A stretch of DNA of 64,000 nt from Paraglaciecola sp. T6c (GCF_000014225.1 NC_008228.1:682001-746000); one strand, 5' to 3'; positions 55,823-64,000 are shown, counted from the first letter of the stretch. The notes: generated by a model not told the origin, from the letters alone. Translations and numbers: made by a program.

Positions 55823-58459
55823 ATGAAAAATGATCTTTTAGACCGATTCACAGGCTACTTTGTGGGTTGTTTGTGTGTTTTTTTGGCTGCAAACAGCGCG
55901 GCAATCGAGCTGACAGAAGTTGAGGCCCAGCCTAATGTTCTAAACGCTAAGCAACATGAATTGCTTGTTACCCAGCTACAAAAAGAGGACACGATTCGGG
56001 TAATAGTCGAACTTAATCTAGAGACCAACAACGCAGCATCGGCGCTACAATCAGATTCACAACAGACTATCACAGAACAGTCCACCACAGAAAAGTCCGC
56101 TGAGGCGCAAGAGCAGGCGAGTGAGCAATTTGCCTTGCAAGCGATTGCCAGCGCACAAGCGAGCTTGCAAGCGACGCTTAGTCAGTCAGGGGCGGTACTC
56201 AAACATAGTTTTACTCACATGCCTTTGGTTGTGTATGACATAGATACCAAAGCCCTGAGCGCATTAGAGAAATCATCTCAAGTTAAAAGTATTCAAATAG
56301 ATCAAATTCGTCAGCCTTCGTTGGCACAAAGCACCGCTATAATCGGCACTGAAAACGCTTATGAAATAGGGGCAACTGGAGCGGGGAAGACGGTGGCTGT
56401 GCTAGATTCAGGTGTTGAATCTGATCACCCTTTTTTAAGCGCTAAAGTCGTGTCAGAAGCGTGCTTTTCTACTCATCGCAGTTCGGGCTTTTCTGATTCA
56501 ATTTGCCCAAGCGGTAATAATGACGAAATTGCCCAAGGCGCAGCACAGGCTTGTGATTTCAGTGGTTGTTATCACGGGACTCACGTGGCTGGTATTGTTG
56601 CAGGCGGCAGCGAAAACCTGCATGGGGTGGCAAAAGACGCTGACATTATAGCTATTCAGGTGTTCTCGAAAATCTTAGACAACGATTATTGTAGCGGTAG
56701 CCCGCCTTGTTTAGGCGCTTATGACTCCGACGTTATTCAAGGACTAGAGCGCGTTTACGCCCTGCGCAATACTTATTCTATCCCTGCCGTGAACATTAGC
56801 CTTGGCGCTGGTGGATATTTATCGCAAAGTGCATGTGACTCAGCCAATCGCAGTTATGCTAGCGCGGTCAGTAAGTTGAATGATGCGGGGATCGCTGTTG
56901 TTATCGCCTCAGGTAATAACGGTTACAGCAATAAAATCAGTGCGCCAGGTTGTGTGAGTAATGCTGTTAGCGTCGGTGCCACAACTGACAGTGATGGTAT
57001 GGCTTGGTTTACCAATAAAGCTGACTTTCTTACTCTACTTGCACCAGGCACCAGTATTCAATCATCTGTTCCAGGGGGCAAATATTCTTCTGCTCAAGGG
57101 ACCTCGATGGCAGCTCCCCATGTCGCGGGTGCCTTTGCAGCGCTGGCCTCTTTAGAAAATACACCAGATAAAACGCAAATTTTAAGTGCTTTATTGAACA
57201 CAGCAAAAGCAGTCGACTCCGGTTCACTGACGTTTGGGCGTATCGCTATTGGGGCGGCGGCCGAAAACTTAATGCCAAAGCCTGAAATAGACCAGCAGCT
57301 CAGCATTCGAATCAGTGTGGATAACTCAGAAGAGCTATATTTTAATGGTGTGTTGTTAGGTGGGTCCAGCGATTGGAAAACCAGTAAGTTATATAACGTC
57401 AATGTGACTCAGGTGGATAACGTTTTAGCGGTCAAAGCAATGGACGTTGATGGCTTGGCCGCATTAATAGCCCAGTTAGATCTTGATGGACAACCATTTT
57501 ACAGCGATGAAAATTGGAAAGTGTCTACCGAATTTGTTGAAGGATGGCAGCAAACTGATTTCGATGACAGTCAGTGGCAAGCGGCCAGTACCTATGGCTA
57601 TTACGGTGTATGGCCATGGTATAAAAAAGTAAAGTGGTGGCCAAGCAGCAGCCAAGCACAGTGGCTCTGGTCAGATGCGCGTTATGACGACAACACTGTG
57701 TACTTTCGCTATCACATCGCGGCAAGCGAAGAACCCGCGCCTGAGCCAGTCGTTATCAACACCCAAGCGTTAGTTGAAGGTCAGGTGGGGGAAACCTATT
57801 CCGTGACATTAAGCGCCAGCGGTGGCAGCGAATCATTCTTATGGTCTGTGGTTAGTGGGGACTTACCCAGCGGGTTGTCGCTAGACGCGCAAAGTGGTGA
57901 GTTAGCAGGTACACCTGATGCGCCAGGCGAGTTTGTATTCACGGTTGAGGTAACTGATACCACCGGAGAACAAGCTCAGCTAGAACTGAGTTTGTCTATT
58001 GCTGGAGCGCCTATAACCTCTGAAATGGCGACGATTACTATTTCGGTCGATAATTTCGAGGATACCTATTTTAACGGAGTGTTCTTAGGCTCATCTACCA
58101 ACTGGATGTACGCTAAAAGTTATACCGTAGAACTTGTTTCTGGTCGCAATGTACTGGCTGTTAAAGCACAAGATGTTGACGGCATTGCAGCGCTTATTGC
58201 CAAAATAGAGACTGAGCAAGGGGTTATTGTTAGTGACAGTGATTGGAAAATCTCTACTCAAACGTTTGATGATTGGAATACTCAGGCTTTTGATGACAGC
58301 AGTTGGGGCAATGCCAGAGCGTATGGCTCGTATGGGGTGAACCCTTGGCGCTCACGAGTAAGCCGCTTGAATGGCTCCGCTGGTGCCAAGTGGATTTGGT
58401 CAGCAGATAATGACCTAGATAATTTGGTGTATTTCAGACTGGTCATTGAGCGCCCGTAA
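55823..58459 (+). CDS. Secreted subtilisin-like protease with duplicated C-terminal domain
   Basis: This S8 serine protease is 878 aa with an N-terminal signal segment and a propeptide-like region (about 30-165). The catalytic residues are Asp195 (VLDSGVESDHP), His254 (GCYHGTHVAG), the oxyanion Asn in IASGNNGYS, and Ser428 (GTSMAAPHVAG). Behind it come three modules: a domain at about 492-632 beginning IRISVDNSEELYFNG, a putative Ig-like domain at about 646-730 (LPSGLSLDAQSGELAGTP), and a second copy of the first domain at about 736-878. Both copies carry FDDSQW/FDDSSW motifs as in jelly-roll sugar-binding folds. It is probably exported to act on extracellular protein. Confidence 0.92.
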   Translation: MKNDLLDRFTGYFVGCLCVFLAANSAAIELTEVEAQPNVLNAKQHELLVTQLQKEDTIRVIVELNLETNNAASALQSDSQQTITEQSTTEKSAEAQEQASEQFALQAIASAQASLQATLSQSGAVLKHSFTHMPLVVYDIDTKALSALEKSSQVKSIQIDQIRQPSLAQSTAIIGTENAYEIGATGAGKTVAVLDSGVESDHPFLSAKVVSEACFSTHRSSGFSDSICPSGNNDEIAQGAAQACDFSGCYHGTHVAGIVAGGSENLHGVAKDADIIAIQVFSKILDNDYCSGSPPCLGAYDSDVIQGLERVYALRNTYSIPAVNISLGAGGYLSQSACDSANRSYASAVSKLNDAGIAVVIASGNNGYSNKISAPGCVSNAVSVGATTDSDGMAWFTNKADFLTLLAPGTSIQSSVPGGKYSSAQGTSMAAPHVAGAFAALASLENTPDKTQILSALLNTAKAVDSGSLTFGRIAIGAAAENLMPKPEIDQQLSIRISVDNSEELYFNGVLLGGSSDWKTSKLYNVNVTQVDNVLAVKAMDVDGLAALIAQLDLDGQPFYSDENWKVSTEFVEGWQQTDFDDSQWQAASTYGYYGVWPWYKKVKWWPSSSQAQWLWSDARYDDNTVYFRYHIAASEEPAPEPVVINTQALVEGQVGETYSVTLSASGGSESFLWSVVSGDLPSGLSLDAQSGELAGTPDAPGEFVFTVEVTDTTGEQAQLELSLSIAGAPITSEMATITISVDNFEDTYFNGVFLGSSTNWMYAKSYTVELVSGRNVLAVKAQDVDGIAALIAKIETEQGVIVSDSDWKISTQTFDDWNTQAFDDSSWGNARAYGSYGVNPWRSRVSRLNGSAGAKWIWSADNDLDNLVYFRLVIERP

Positions 58460-58536
58460 ATTAGCGCGCTTATGGGACTGCATTAACGGACTATATTAAC
58501 AAGCTATTTTAAACAAGCTACATTAGTAAAGCGTAT

Positions 58537-58571
58537 AAAGCCGAACTGAATGAAAACGAGTTCGGCTTTTT
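58537..58571 (+). terminator. Intrinsic terminator of the subtilase gene
   Basis: AAAGCCGAACT (58537-58547) and AGTTCGGCTTT (58559-58569) form an 11-bp stem with an 11-nt loop, followed by a T tract. Confidence 0.88.
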
Positions 58572-58579
58572 CTTTGTTT

Positions 58580-58607
58580 AGGTGTAACAGCTCAGGTGTA
58601 ACAGCTC
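58580..58607. repeat. Two 14-bp tandem repeats
   Basis: AGGTGTAACAGCTC occurs twice without change (58580-58593, 58594-58607), followed by the start of a third (AGG). The repeat is non-coding. Confidence 0.8.
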
Positions 58608-58719
58608 AGGTTTGACTTGTTCACGCGTTCGAATCTTCACACCTTGCATCGTCGCACTTTCATAGATTTACACATTGCCTTCTTGTCATTGTTCCCACCT
58701 TCATTACTTGATCTTCATC

Positions 58720-58764
58720 TTCATCCCTTCATCCCTTCATCCCTTCATTACTTCATCCCTTCAG
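58720..58764. repeat. TTCATCCC tandem repeats
   Basis: The octamer TTCATCCC is repeated three times in a row (58720-58743), then once more after an interruption (about 58752-58759), within a pyrimidine-rich stretch. This is a simple-sequence array with no coding role that I can see. Confidence 0.85.
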
Positions 58765-58950
58765 ACTTTTTGGCTTACTCACTGCCTCAGTCAGAAAAAT
58801 GACACATGCAATTAAACGAGACTATTTTCCCGTCAATGAGAATTTAACTGTATGAATATAAAGGAAATTATAGCGTTGGCATAATCTCTGCTGAGTTGCG
58901 GTATCTGATTCATTGTTAACTGCGCCGCTAGGCTAGCACTAGGTTTTTTT

Positions 58951-59589
58951 ATGATAGGTTCTACCCATATACAACTTGCCCAAAATAGCCGACAACGCGT
59001 TGCGCACACCCCTAAGCCAAAAATCGGCTCAGCTCCTATATTGCAGCAATTGCTACCTCAATTATGCATAACAGATGTTCCCGTGCGATACCAAGCCATC
59101 ACGGGTCTTGATTACTATATGCGTGAAGAGACTGAGCGCCTACTAGAGCGAATCGAAACTCACTGTGAGATGTTGCAAGATACAGGAATGACGCACGCTC
59201 CAGTGACAACGAATGAAGGGTCAGTTATAACGAAGAAAGGGTCAGTTATAACAAATACCAATACCGAGCATCAGCTTCAGTTCACTCTTAAGTTTGTGGG
59301 TAATAAATGTCAACTTGACGGGCAATACCCAAACGATTTGCAGAACAAGCTTAACCAAGATGCATGGCTACTTGATGCATTTAGCTGGCTAATGCCAAAC
59401 TATTTGGCATTAGTGCATTCATTAGAGTTGGTTAAATTTTCGTATGCTTATCAACGCAATTGTTCAAAAGCGGCGAACGCGTACGCGCACTTTAATGACG
59501 AAAACAACGGCTTGCACATAGAAGTGAAAGTCGATGCTGGCAAAGCTCAGTGGTACGTTTTATCTTCGCTGCATACGTTTCATCTGTAA
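58951..59589 (+). CDS. Hypothetical protein with in-frame 21-bp repeats
   Basis: I do not recognise this 212 aa protein. No signal peptide or membrane segment is seen. A linker at about residues 83-103 is made of three 7-residue units (APVTTNE, GSVITKK, GSVITNT) coded by 21-bp repeats. The C-terminal half, with DAWLLDAFSWLMPNYLALVHSL, looks folded and the rest is polar. There is no clear ribosome site at the ATG, but the frame is long and uninterrupted and the codon use looks normal. It stands alone beside the FTR1-like operon, on the opposite strand. Confidence 0.6.
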   Translation: MIGSTHIQLAQNSRQRVAHTPKPKIGSAPILQQLLPQLCITDVPVRYQAITGLDYYMREETERLLERIETHCEMLQDTGMTHAPVTTNEGSVITKKGSVITNTNTEHQLQFTLKFVGNKCQLDGQYPNDLQNKLNQDAWLLDAFSWLMPNYLALVHSLELVKFSYAYQRNCSKAANAYAHFNDENNGLHIEVKVDAGKAQWYVLSSLHTFHL

Positions 59590-59637
59590 GCGGCTGCAGC
59601 CCAAAAATGTCTGAGGCTGCTGGTTATATAAGAAATA

Positions 59638-60354
59638 CTAAAATTCAAATTCTAGTGAAGCGCGCAAGGTGTGGTCTTTGCTATCGCCATTCAAACCTGC
59701 GATAAAACCTAATTCCCATTTAATCTGCTTTTGCGCTTCGAAACGATGGATCCCCATAAATGAGGGGCCAAGTCCAACAAAATCCTCGGCAGTGTATAAC
59801 TCAATCGCAGGCTGAATTTCAGGGATAAATCGATAGCGATACTGCAGCCTAAACTCTGAATGAAACGAGTTGTCTACTATATTGCCAAACTTATACACCA
59901 TCAGGTAGTTACTGGTAACGCTTGAGCGGCCGAACTCCTTTTCTACCAATATACCTGTAGTAAATTCCCAGCTGTCTTCTTGATGTGCTTTTTCTATCTC
60001 GAATAAAGCCCCCCAGTCAGCGAAGTACTTACCTTGTTCGGTCAGCATCCATCTGGCTTCTAATTCGTATGCGACCAATCCGAAATCGTCTGTTTCGTCA
60101 CGATCACCTACAAGGTAGGCTTGCAGCGTAAGGCGGTTGTCAATCGAATGACCGAATGACACACGCTGCACCAACGCGTTGCCCTCATCGTTTTGCCGAG
60201 ACATGATTCGCCACTCAAATTCTTGCTCTAAGGGCAGCACATAAGGGTGATAAATCTTATCTACTACGTTGTTTGATTGGCGCTCTTGAGCTGCGGCTAT
60301 GCTTGAAATCAGCGTAGTGACAACGAAAATGAGTAAAGACAGACGGGAGATCAT
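59638..60354 (-). CDS. Outer-membrane-type beta-barrel protein in the FTR1-like operon
   Basis: The 238 aa protein has a signal peptide (MISRLSLLIFVVTTLISSIAAAQ), then alternating polar/aromatic strands and a final strand ending in Phe (LRASLEFEF), the normal end of an outer-membrane barrel. I do not recognise a named family. The start ATG overlaps the stop of the FTR1-like gene (ATGA), so the two are translationally coupled. A role in metal passage or sensing at the outer membrane is an inference from position only. Confidence 0.7.
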   Translation of the reverse strand: MISRLSLLIFVVTTLISSIAAAQERQSNNVVDKIYHPYVLPLEQEFEWRIMSRQNDEGNALVQRVSFGHSIDNRLTLQAYLVGDRDETDDFGLVAYELEARWMLTEQGKYFADWGALFEIEKAHQEDSWEFTTGILVEKEFGRSSVTSNYLMVYKFGNIVDNSFHSEFRLQYRYRFIPEIQPAIELYTAEDFVGLGPSFMGIHRFEAQKQIKWELGFIAGLNGDSKDHTLRASLEFEF

Positions 60355-61115
60355 GTATGGTTCTCCAAATTTGAAACCTTATGGCGCTTAAAAGTGAGTC
60401 GAATCGCCCGGATCGCAAAGGGAAGCAATAACGCAAAACACAAGGTGGATAAGTAGTAGCTGCTCGGTGCCGCCTCGTAACCGATTAGCACTTTCAATAA
60501 ATGCCCATATTCGCTTTCATCAGAAATAAATGCGCTCATATTCCATAGTGGGCCTGGGTCAGTCAACCAATCAATTTGCTGTAATAGCAACACCACGTTG
60601 GCCACTTGTCCGGCAATAAATAACGAAAATGTGAATTGCACTAAGTACCGTCTTTTTACACTGCCTAAGATGACGTCTAATAAGATAGCCACACTGATGC
60701 AAATCCCTAGGCCTAGTGTTGTGCCAAGTACGATAGGTACTAATGCGTCTTTTTGAAGCCAAAACCCCACCACATAGATAGAAAACTCAGCACTTCTTGG
60801 CACAACAAATACCGCTACTACGGCACCTGCGAGCCAAAATACGCTGTTGCGATTATTAATGATTAACCAGGCTGACATTAAATAGGCACAGATAAGCGTC
60901 AAACTCTTTAGCAATTCATAGCCCGCTCCAAAAGACCATTGACTGATGATGTGTTGATTCAACACCACTACAGCAGCCAATAAAATACCTGTTGCGAAAC
61001 CGAGAGATAATTGTTTCCAAGGTGTTCCCACATAAACCCGCAACAAGCTTAATAAAACAAAAATGGGCAAGGCATCTCGTAGAAAAAGGATGACAGTATT
61101 AATGAGCATTTGCAT
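60351..61115 (-). CDS. FTR1-like iron permease homologue
   Basis: This inner-membrane protein of 254 aa has about seven helices, resembling the FTR1/EfeU iron permeases by its first helix (NTVILFLRDALPIFVLLSLL) and a repeated second motif (LQKDALVPIVLGTTLG). The iron-binding REGLE motifs of FTR1 are changed to RDALP and KDALV, so Asp replaces the first Glu and the second Glu is missing. Activity toward iron is therefore uncertain. It follows a cupredoxin gene, the order seen in FtrB-FtrC systems, and overlaps it by 17 bp. The start could be either of the first two ATGs. Confidence 0.68.
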   Translation of the reverse strand: MQMLINTVILFLRDALPIFVLLSLLRVYVGTPWKQLSLGFATGILLAAVVVLNQHIISQWSFGAGYELLKSLTLICAYLMSAWLIINNRNSVFWLAGAVVAVFVVPRSAEFSIYVVGFWLQKDALVPIVLGTTLGLGICISVAILLDVILGSVKRRYLVQFTFSLFIAGQVANVVLLLQQIDWLTDPGPLWNMSAFISDESEYGHLLKVLIGYEAAPSSYYLSTLCFALLLPFAIRAIRLTFKRHKVSNLENHT

Positions 61116-61452
61116 ACGCCTCTGGCGATATCACTATGACCTTGCCCACCGCGCTTGCAGGATGGAATTCCCCGAAAAATTGGTATTCCCCTTCTTCTAA
61201 AGGACCTATGTAAACATTGGCCTTGGCATTACCAAAAACGACTTTTTCACGGTTCAGCTCGAAGCTGTCTATTTCTTCTGGAGTGGGATCGTGATTAATA
61301 AACACTAACTTTACCTTTTGACCGGAAGGGACAAGCACTTCGGATGGATAAAATAAATGATCCCGAATGGTGATGGTCATCTCAGGCAGGGCAAAAACAA
61401 AAGCTGAATGGACGAACAGTATGATGGTTAAGCAATATCTATACTTTTGCAC
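61099..61452 (-). CDS. Periplasmic cupredoxin-like protein (FtrB-like)
   Basis: The 117 aa product has a signal peptide (MQKYRYCLTIILFVHSAFVFA) and a cupredoxin-like fold. TITIRDHLFYPSEVLVPSGQ and VKLVFINHDPTPEEIDSFEL, followed by NREKVVFG and FFGEFHPASAVGKV, closely fit the cupredoxin domain proteins found next to FTR1-type permeases (FtrB of Bordetella-like FtrABCD). Those are thought to oxidise ferrous iron before uptake. The copper ligands cannot be fully assigned; there is no Cys ligand and one clear His. The operon lacks FtrA (P19-like) and FtrD (ferredoxin-like) partners. Confidence 0.75.
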   Translation of the reverse strand: MQKYRYCLTIILFVHSAFVFALPEMTITIRDHLFYPSEVLVPSGQKVKLVFINHDPTPEEIDSFELNREKVVFGNAKANVYIGPLEEGEYQFFGEFHPASAVGKVIVISPEAYANAH

Positions 61453-62773
61453 TGCTTACCTCTTCTCTTCGCGTTTTAGGCAGATGAACTTGCACCGACA
61501 AGCCACCTAACTCTGAACGCTGCAAATGCACAAAGCCATGATGCAAATCAACGATCTGTTTTACTATCGCTAAGCCTAACCCAATACCCGGCGCTTTTTG
61601 CGTCATATGTTTGCTAGAACGATAAAAGCGCTCCAGCACTTTTGTATATTCATCATCGTTAAGCCCACTGCCGGAATCGTCAACTTGTATCAGAACATCA
61701 TGTTCATCTTGTTGCACGATGACCTGAATTACCCCTTTAACGGGGGCATACTTATGGGCATTACCAATCAGATTTTGCATCAGTGTCAGCAGGGCAAACT
61801 CGCTACTTAATATAATTTGGGTACTACCAATCAACTCAATGGTTTGATGTTTGTTGTCAATGCTGGTGTACATTTCTGAAATAACACTTTGTGCAATGTG
61901 ATAAGCATCTACCTGTGTACTGTTCGCTTCAAAATACTCAGGGTTGGTCCGACTTAGCAAGAGTATTTGGTTGATCGCATGGATCATGCGATCCGTATCT
62001 TGGTGGAGTTTGTCTATACGTTGAACATAGCTGTCGCTGGTGGCTTCTTTGCGCAAATTATGTAAATTAATTTTCAGCACACTTAAAGGTGTGCGCAGCT
62101 CGTGAGCGGCATTAGACGCAAACTGCTGCTCTCGCTCAAAGGCTGCTTGCAGTCGGCTTAACAATGAATTGAGTGTATTGACCATGGGTACCAATTCAAT
62201 TGCTGGCTCTTGCAAAACCAAAGGTGAAAAATTTCGAGGAGAGCGGCGCTGTAGAGCATCAGATAGGCTGCGCAATGGCCTAAGCCCTCTATTTACAGCG
62301 AAATAGATAATGATCGCCAGCAACGGGATCGTCATGATAATAGGCGCCATCGCGGAAATGATCATTTTGTCAGCCAGTTCAAAGCGGTTCTGCAACGGCT
62401 GAGCTACCATGACCCAGGTGTGCTTATCATCGAATGTGTGTGAATAGACACGCCAGCGCTTGCCTGAAAAATTCTTATCGCTAAAGCCTGACTTAAACCT
62501 GCCAATGTTATGTTGTGGGGTATTTGTTGACCGTTTAATCAGGTGCTTTTCTTGCCACAATTGCACGGCAATTTGCTCACCTGCATCAAATGTTTCATTG
62601 CGCTGTATTGCGAATACACGCGTAAAGCTCTTGGCTAACGCCATTAACTCGGCATCAAATAGCTCAGAGGATTTATGCATGCTCGAACGATATCCTTGCA
62701 ATGCGGCGCTGAAGCTAATTAATATCAATAAGGCGATGAGTAAGAGCGTGAGTTGGCGGCGAATGGAGCGCAT
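61439..62773 (-). CDS. Two-component sensor histidine kinase
   Basis: This membrane kinase is 444 aa in the QseC/PmrB-like group. A first helix lies at about 9-28, a periplasmic sensor of about 120 residues follows, and a second helix sits near 145-163. A HAMP segment (NRGLRPLRSLSDALQRR) precedes the kinase core. The phosphorylated His is in NAAHELRTPLSVLKI near residue 222, the N box in NLIGNAHKYAP, and the G boxes in DDSGSGLNDDEY and GIGLGLAIVKQIV. It lies five bases after the response regulator gene and overlaps the cupredoxin gene by 14 bp. The signal is unknown; metal is likely by context. Confidence 0.93.
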   Translation of the reverse strand: MRSIRRQLTLLLIALLILISFSAALQGYRSSMHKSSELFDAELMALAKSFTRVFAIQRNETFDAGEQIAVQLWQEKHLIKRSTNTPQHNIGRFKSGFSDKNFSGKRWRVYSHTFDDKHTWVMVAQPLQNRFELADKMIISAMAPIIMTIPLLAIIIYFAVNRGLRPLRSLSDALQRRSPRNFSPLVLQEPAIELVPMVNTLNSLLSRLQAAFEREQQFASNAAHELRTPLSVLKINLHNLRKEATSDSYVQRIDKLHQDTDRMIHAINQILLLSRTNPEYFEANSTQVDAYHIAQSVISEMYTSIDNKHQTIELIGSTQIILSSEFALLTLMQNLIGNAHKYAPVKGVIQVIVQQDEHDVLIQVDDSGSGLNDDEYTKVLERFYRSSKHMTQKAPGIGLGLAIVKQIVDLHHGFVHLQRSELGGLSVQVHLPKTRREEVSSAKV

Positions 62774-62778
62774 GAAGA

Positions 62779-63447
62779 TTAGGCGCTCACGCGGTTTGTC
62801 ACGCTGTAACCTACGCCGCGAATGGTTTTAATGAAATCCTTAGGCAGCTTTTTACGCAAATTGTGTATGTGAACTTCTATTGCATTGCTCGATAGCTCAT
62901 CACCCCACTCATACAGTTTTGTTTCAAGCTGGCTCTTAGATTGAATACGTCCGGCATTTTCCATTAAAGCCTTAAGTAGCATGAATTCTCGGCGTGAGAG
63001 CTCTTTCTCATTGTTGTCTGCTGTGACTTGATGCGTCGCCAAATCAAGCACGACATTGCCTATGTTAATGAGCGAACTTGTAGCGGTACCTAATCGTCGT
63101 TCCATGACTCGCAAACGTGCCAGTAGCTCCTGCATATCAAACGGTTTAGCAAGGTAATCATCGGCACCAGAATCTAGGCCTGTGATTTTATCTGTCATGC
63201 TGTCTCTGGCTGTGAGAATGAGCGTAGGTACGCTGTGTTTGTTGCGATGGGCTTGGCGTAGCACTTCAAGGCCATCCATGTCTGGTAAGCCTAAGTCTAG
63301 GATCATTATGGTGAACTCCCCTGTAGCCAACGCTGATAACGCTTGAGCTGCTGTGCAGGCACCATTGACAGCGTAGCCTTCGCTGCGAAGAGATTGACTT
63401 AGGGCATCGCTCAAAGAGCGATCATCTTCAACCAGTAAAATTCGCAT
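62779..63447 (-). CDS. OmpR-family response regulator
   Basis: This DNA-binding response regulator of 222 aa pairs with the downstream kinase. The receiver domain has the acidic pair in LLVEDDRS, the phosphorylated Asp in IMILDLGLPDMDG (about residue 51) and the conserved Lys in YLAKPFDMQELL. The winged-helix output domain starts near residue 130 and ends KTIRGVGYSVTN. The ATG at 63447 is preferred: AGGG stands eight bases upstream, and the product begins MRILLVEDD as usual. A GTG at 63456 is an alternative. It is first in a five-gene operon and so probably autoregulates it. Confidence 0.95.
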   Translation of the reverse strand: MRILLVEDDRSLSDALSQSLRSEGYAVNGACTAAQALSALATGEFTIMILDLGLPDMDGLEVLRQAHRNKHSVPTLILTARDSMTDKITGLDSGADDYLAKPFDMQELLARLRVMERRLGTATSSLINIGNVVLDLATHQVTADNNEKELSRREFMLLKALMENAGRIQSKSQLETKLYEWGDELSSNAIEVHIHNLRKKLPKDFIKTIRGVGYSVTNRVSA

Positions 63448-63645
63448 TGTCATCACCCTATAATCAAAGTCTCAGCATAACGCCGTTAGCTTAAGCCAAC
63501 ATTAAGCGTCAAAACGCTGTTTTGAGTTAAGCGCTATTAAATCACAAAAAAGGACAATTTTAATACTGCTATCACAACGAGCATCCTTTAGAATATAGGC
63601 CACAAATCAAGATGTTAAGCCCACGTTTTCTAGGTAAATAATTTT

Positions 63646-64000
63646 ATGCCTGATTCTCAAGAAGCAAAAAAACTTAGCAATCAAATCGAAGAGATTAACG
63701 AGGCCTTAAACGATGGCATGATAGTGCAAGTGCGCGAAGTACTGAGCACTATGCCACCCTGTGATGTGGCGCTGCTGCTCGAGTCTAGCCGTAGTCGCAC
63801 ACGCTCAGAAATCTGGCAGTTAATCGAACCCGATCAATACAGTGACGTACTAGAGGATCTCTCTGAGGACGTACGAAACGGTATTATTCGCCAAATGGTG
63901 CCTGAAATTCTGGCTGATGCGCTAGAAGAGATGGACACAGATGATTTGGTGGAAACCCTATCTGGCCTGCCTGAAGCAGTGTCGCAAGATGCACTTAGCT
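63646..64000 (+). CDS. mgtE: Magnesium transporter MgtE, N-terminal part (partial)
   Basis: The first 118 residues of a gene that runs off the window are seen. They match the cytoplasmic N domain of MgtE magnesium channels: helical repeats with MPPCDVALLLESS, DVLEDLSEDVRNGII and LEEMDTDDLVETLSGLPE. The CBS and membrane parts are outside the window. The product gates magnesium flow in response to cytoplasmic magnesium. It diverges from the two-component operon. Confidence 0.88.
   Translation, partial: MPDSQEAKKLSNQIEEINEALNDGMIVQVREVLSTMPPCDVALLLESSRSRTRSEIWQLIEPDQYSDVLEDLSEDVRNGIIRQMVPEILADALEEMDTDDLVETLSGLPEAVSQDALS

Larger units (their letters stand above)
58460..58950. other. Repeat-rich intergenic region after the subtilase gene
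   Basis: In order, the 491-bp gap holds a terminator (58537-58569), two 14-bp tandem repeats (58580-58607), and a pyrimidine-rich TTCATCCC array (58720-58764). About 180 bp then precedes the next gene, in which I see nothing definite. An open frame across the pyrimidine-rich part is low-complexity and not a credible gene. Confidence 0.7.

Noticed and set aside
58617-58802. 61-codon open frame after the subtilase gene
   Set aside because: The product is low-complexity, coded by the TTCATCCC array, with no ribosome site.

Overview
The window is a contiguous piece of a gammaproteobacterial chromosome, most likely from the Alteromonadales (Alteromonas/Glaciecola/Paraglaciecola-like). The placement is an inference. 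It rests on very high similarity to E. coli in RpoB, RpoC, S12, S7, EF-G and EF-Tu, on the marine gammaproteobacterial small families present (MaoP, DUF3545, DUF1244, DUF2750, UPF0149), and on the moderate GC content. I see no tRNA, rRNA, CRISPR array, insertion sequence, prophage or integrase.

Layout. Bases 1-13170 hold the transcription and translation core: the tail of rplL, rpoB-rpoC, then the str operon rpsL-rpsG-fusA-tuf with its own promoter. Bases 13171-14006 are the strangest part. The last 15 codons of tuf and its terminator are duplicated 330 bp downstream, interleaved with a family of about 105-nt structured repeats whose hairpin stems differ between copies by compensatory changes. 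Bases 14007-31000 are ordinary chromosome: a chemoreceptor, yigZ, ppc (followed by a 4 x 15 bp minisatellite), fklB, a SulP transporter, a KefB-like antiporter, a secreted hydrolase, a MarC protein, small conserved proteins, a diguanylate cyclase and a long PLP enzyme. Bases 30878-42523 hold a RecQ-like helicase, a two-gene RND efflux operon, a GST-like protein, DUF1244, a hotdog protein, maoP and ilvIH.

Bases 42600-55423 hold tdk, a GGDEF-EAL protein, a benE-gntR operon behind a perfect 18-bp palindrome, a BASS-family transporter, a periplasmic binding protein, and a four-gene minus-strand cluster (acyl-CoA dehydrogenase, phosphotransferase-like, histidine phosphatase, SDR). A LysR regulator diverges from that cluster, and the ammonium channel gene lies beyond it. 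Bases 55823-64000 hold a secreted subtilase with a duplicated C-terminal domain, a repeat-rich gap, an unknown gene, a compact five-gene operon (response regulator, histidine kinase, FtrB-like cupredoxin, FTR1-like permease, outer-membrane-type protein), and the start of mgtE.

How the genes work together. The first 13 kb make RNA polymerase and translation factors and carry hairpins with T tracts inside both operons (rpoB/rpoC and fusA/tuf), suggesting partial termination that tunes stoichiometry. Most accessory units pair a transporter or enzyme with its own local regulator (GntR, LysR, two-component system). The best candidates for something undescribed are the covarying repeat family downstream of tuf and the two-component/cupredoxin/FTR1-like/outer-membrane operon near the right end. 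RpoB also carries Asp where E. coli has His526, the rifampicin-site residue.
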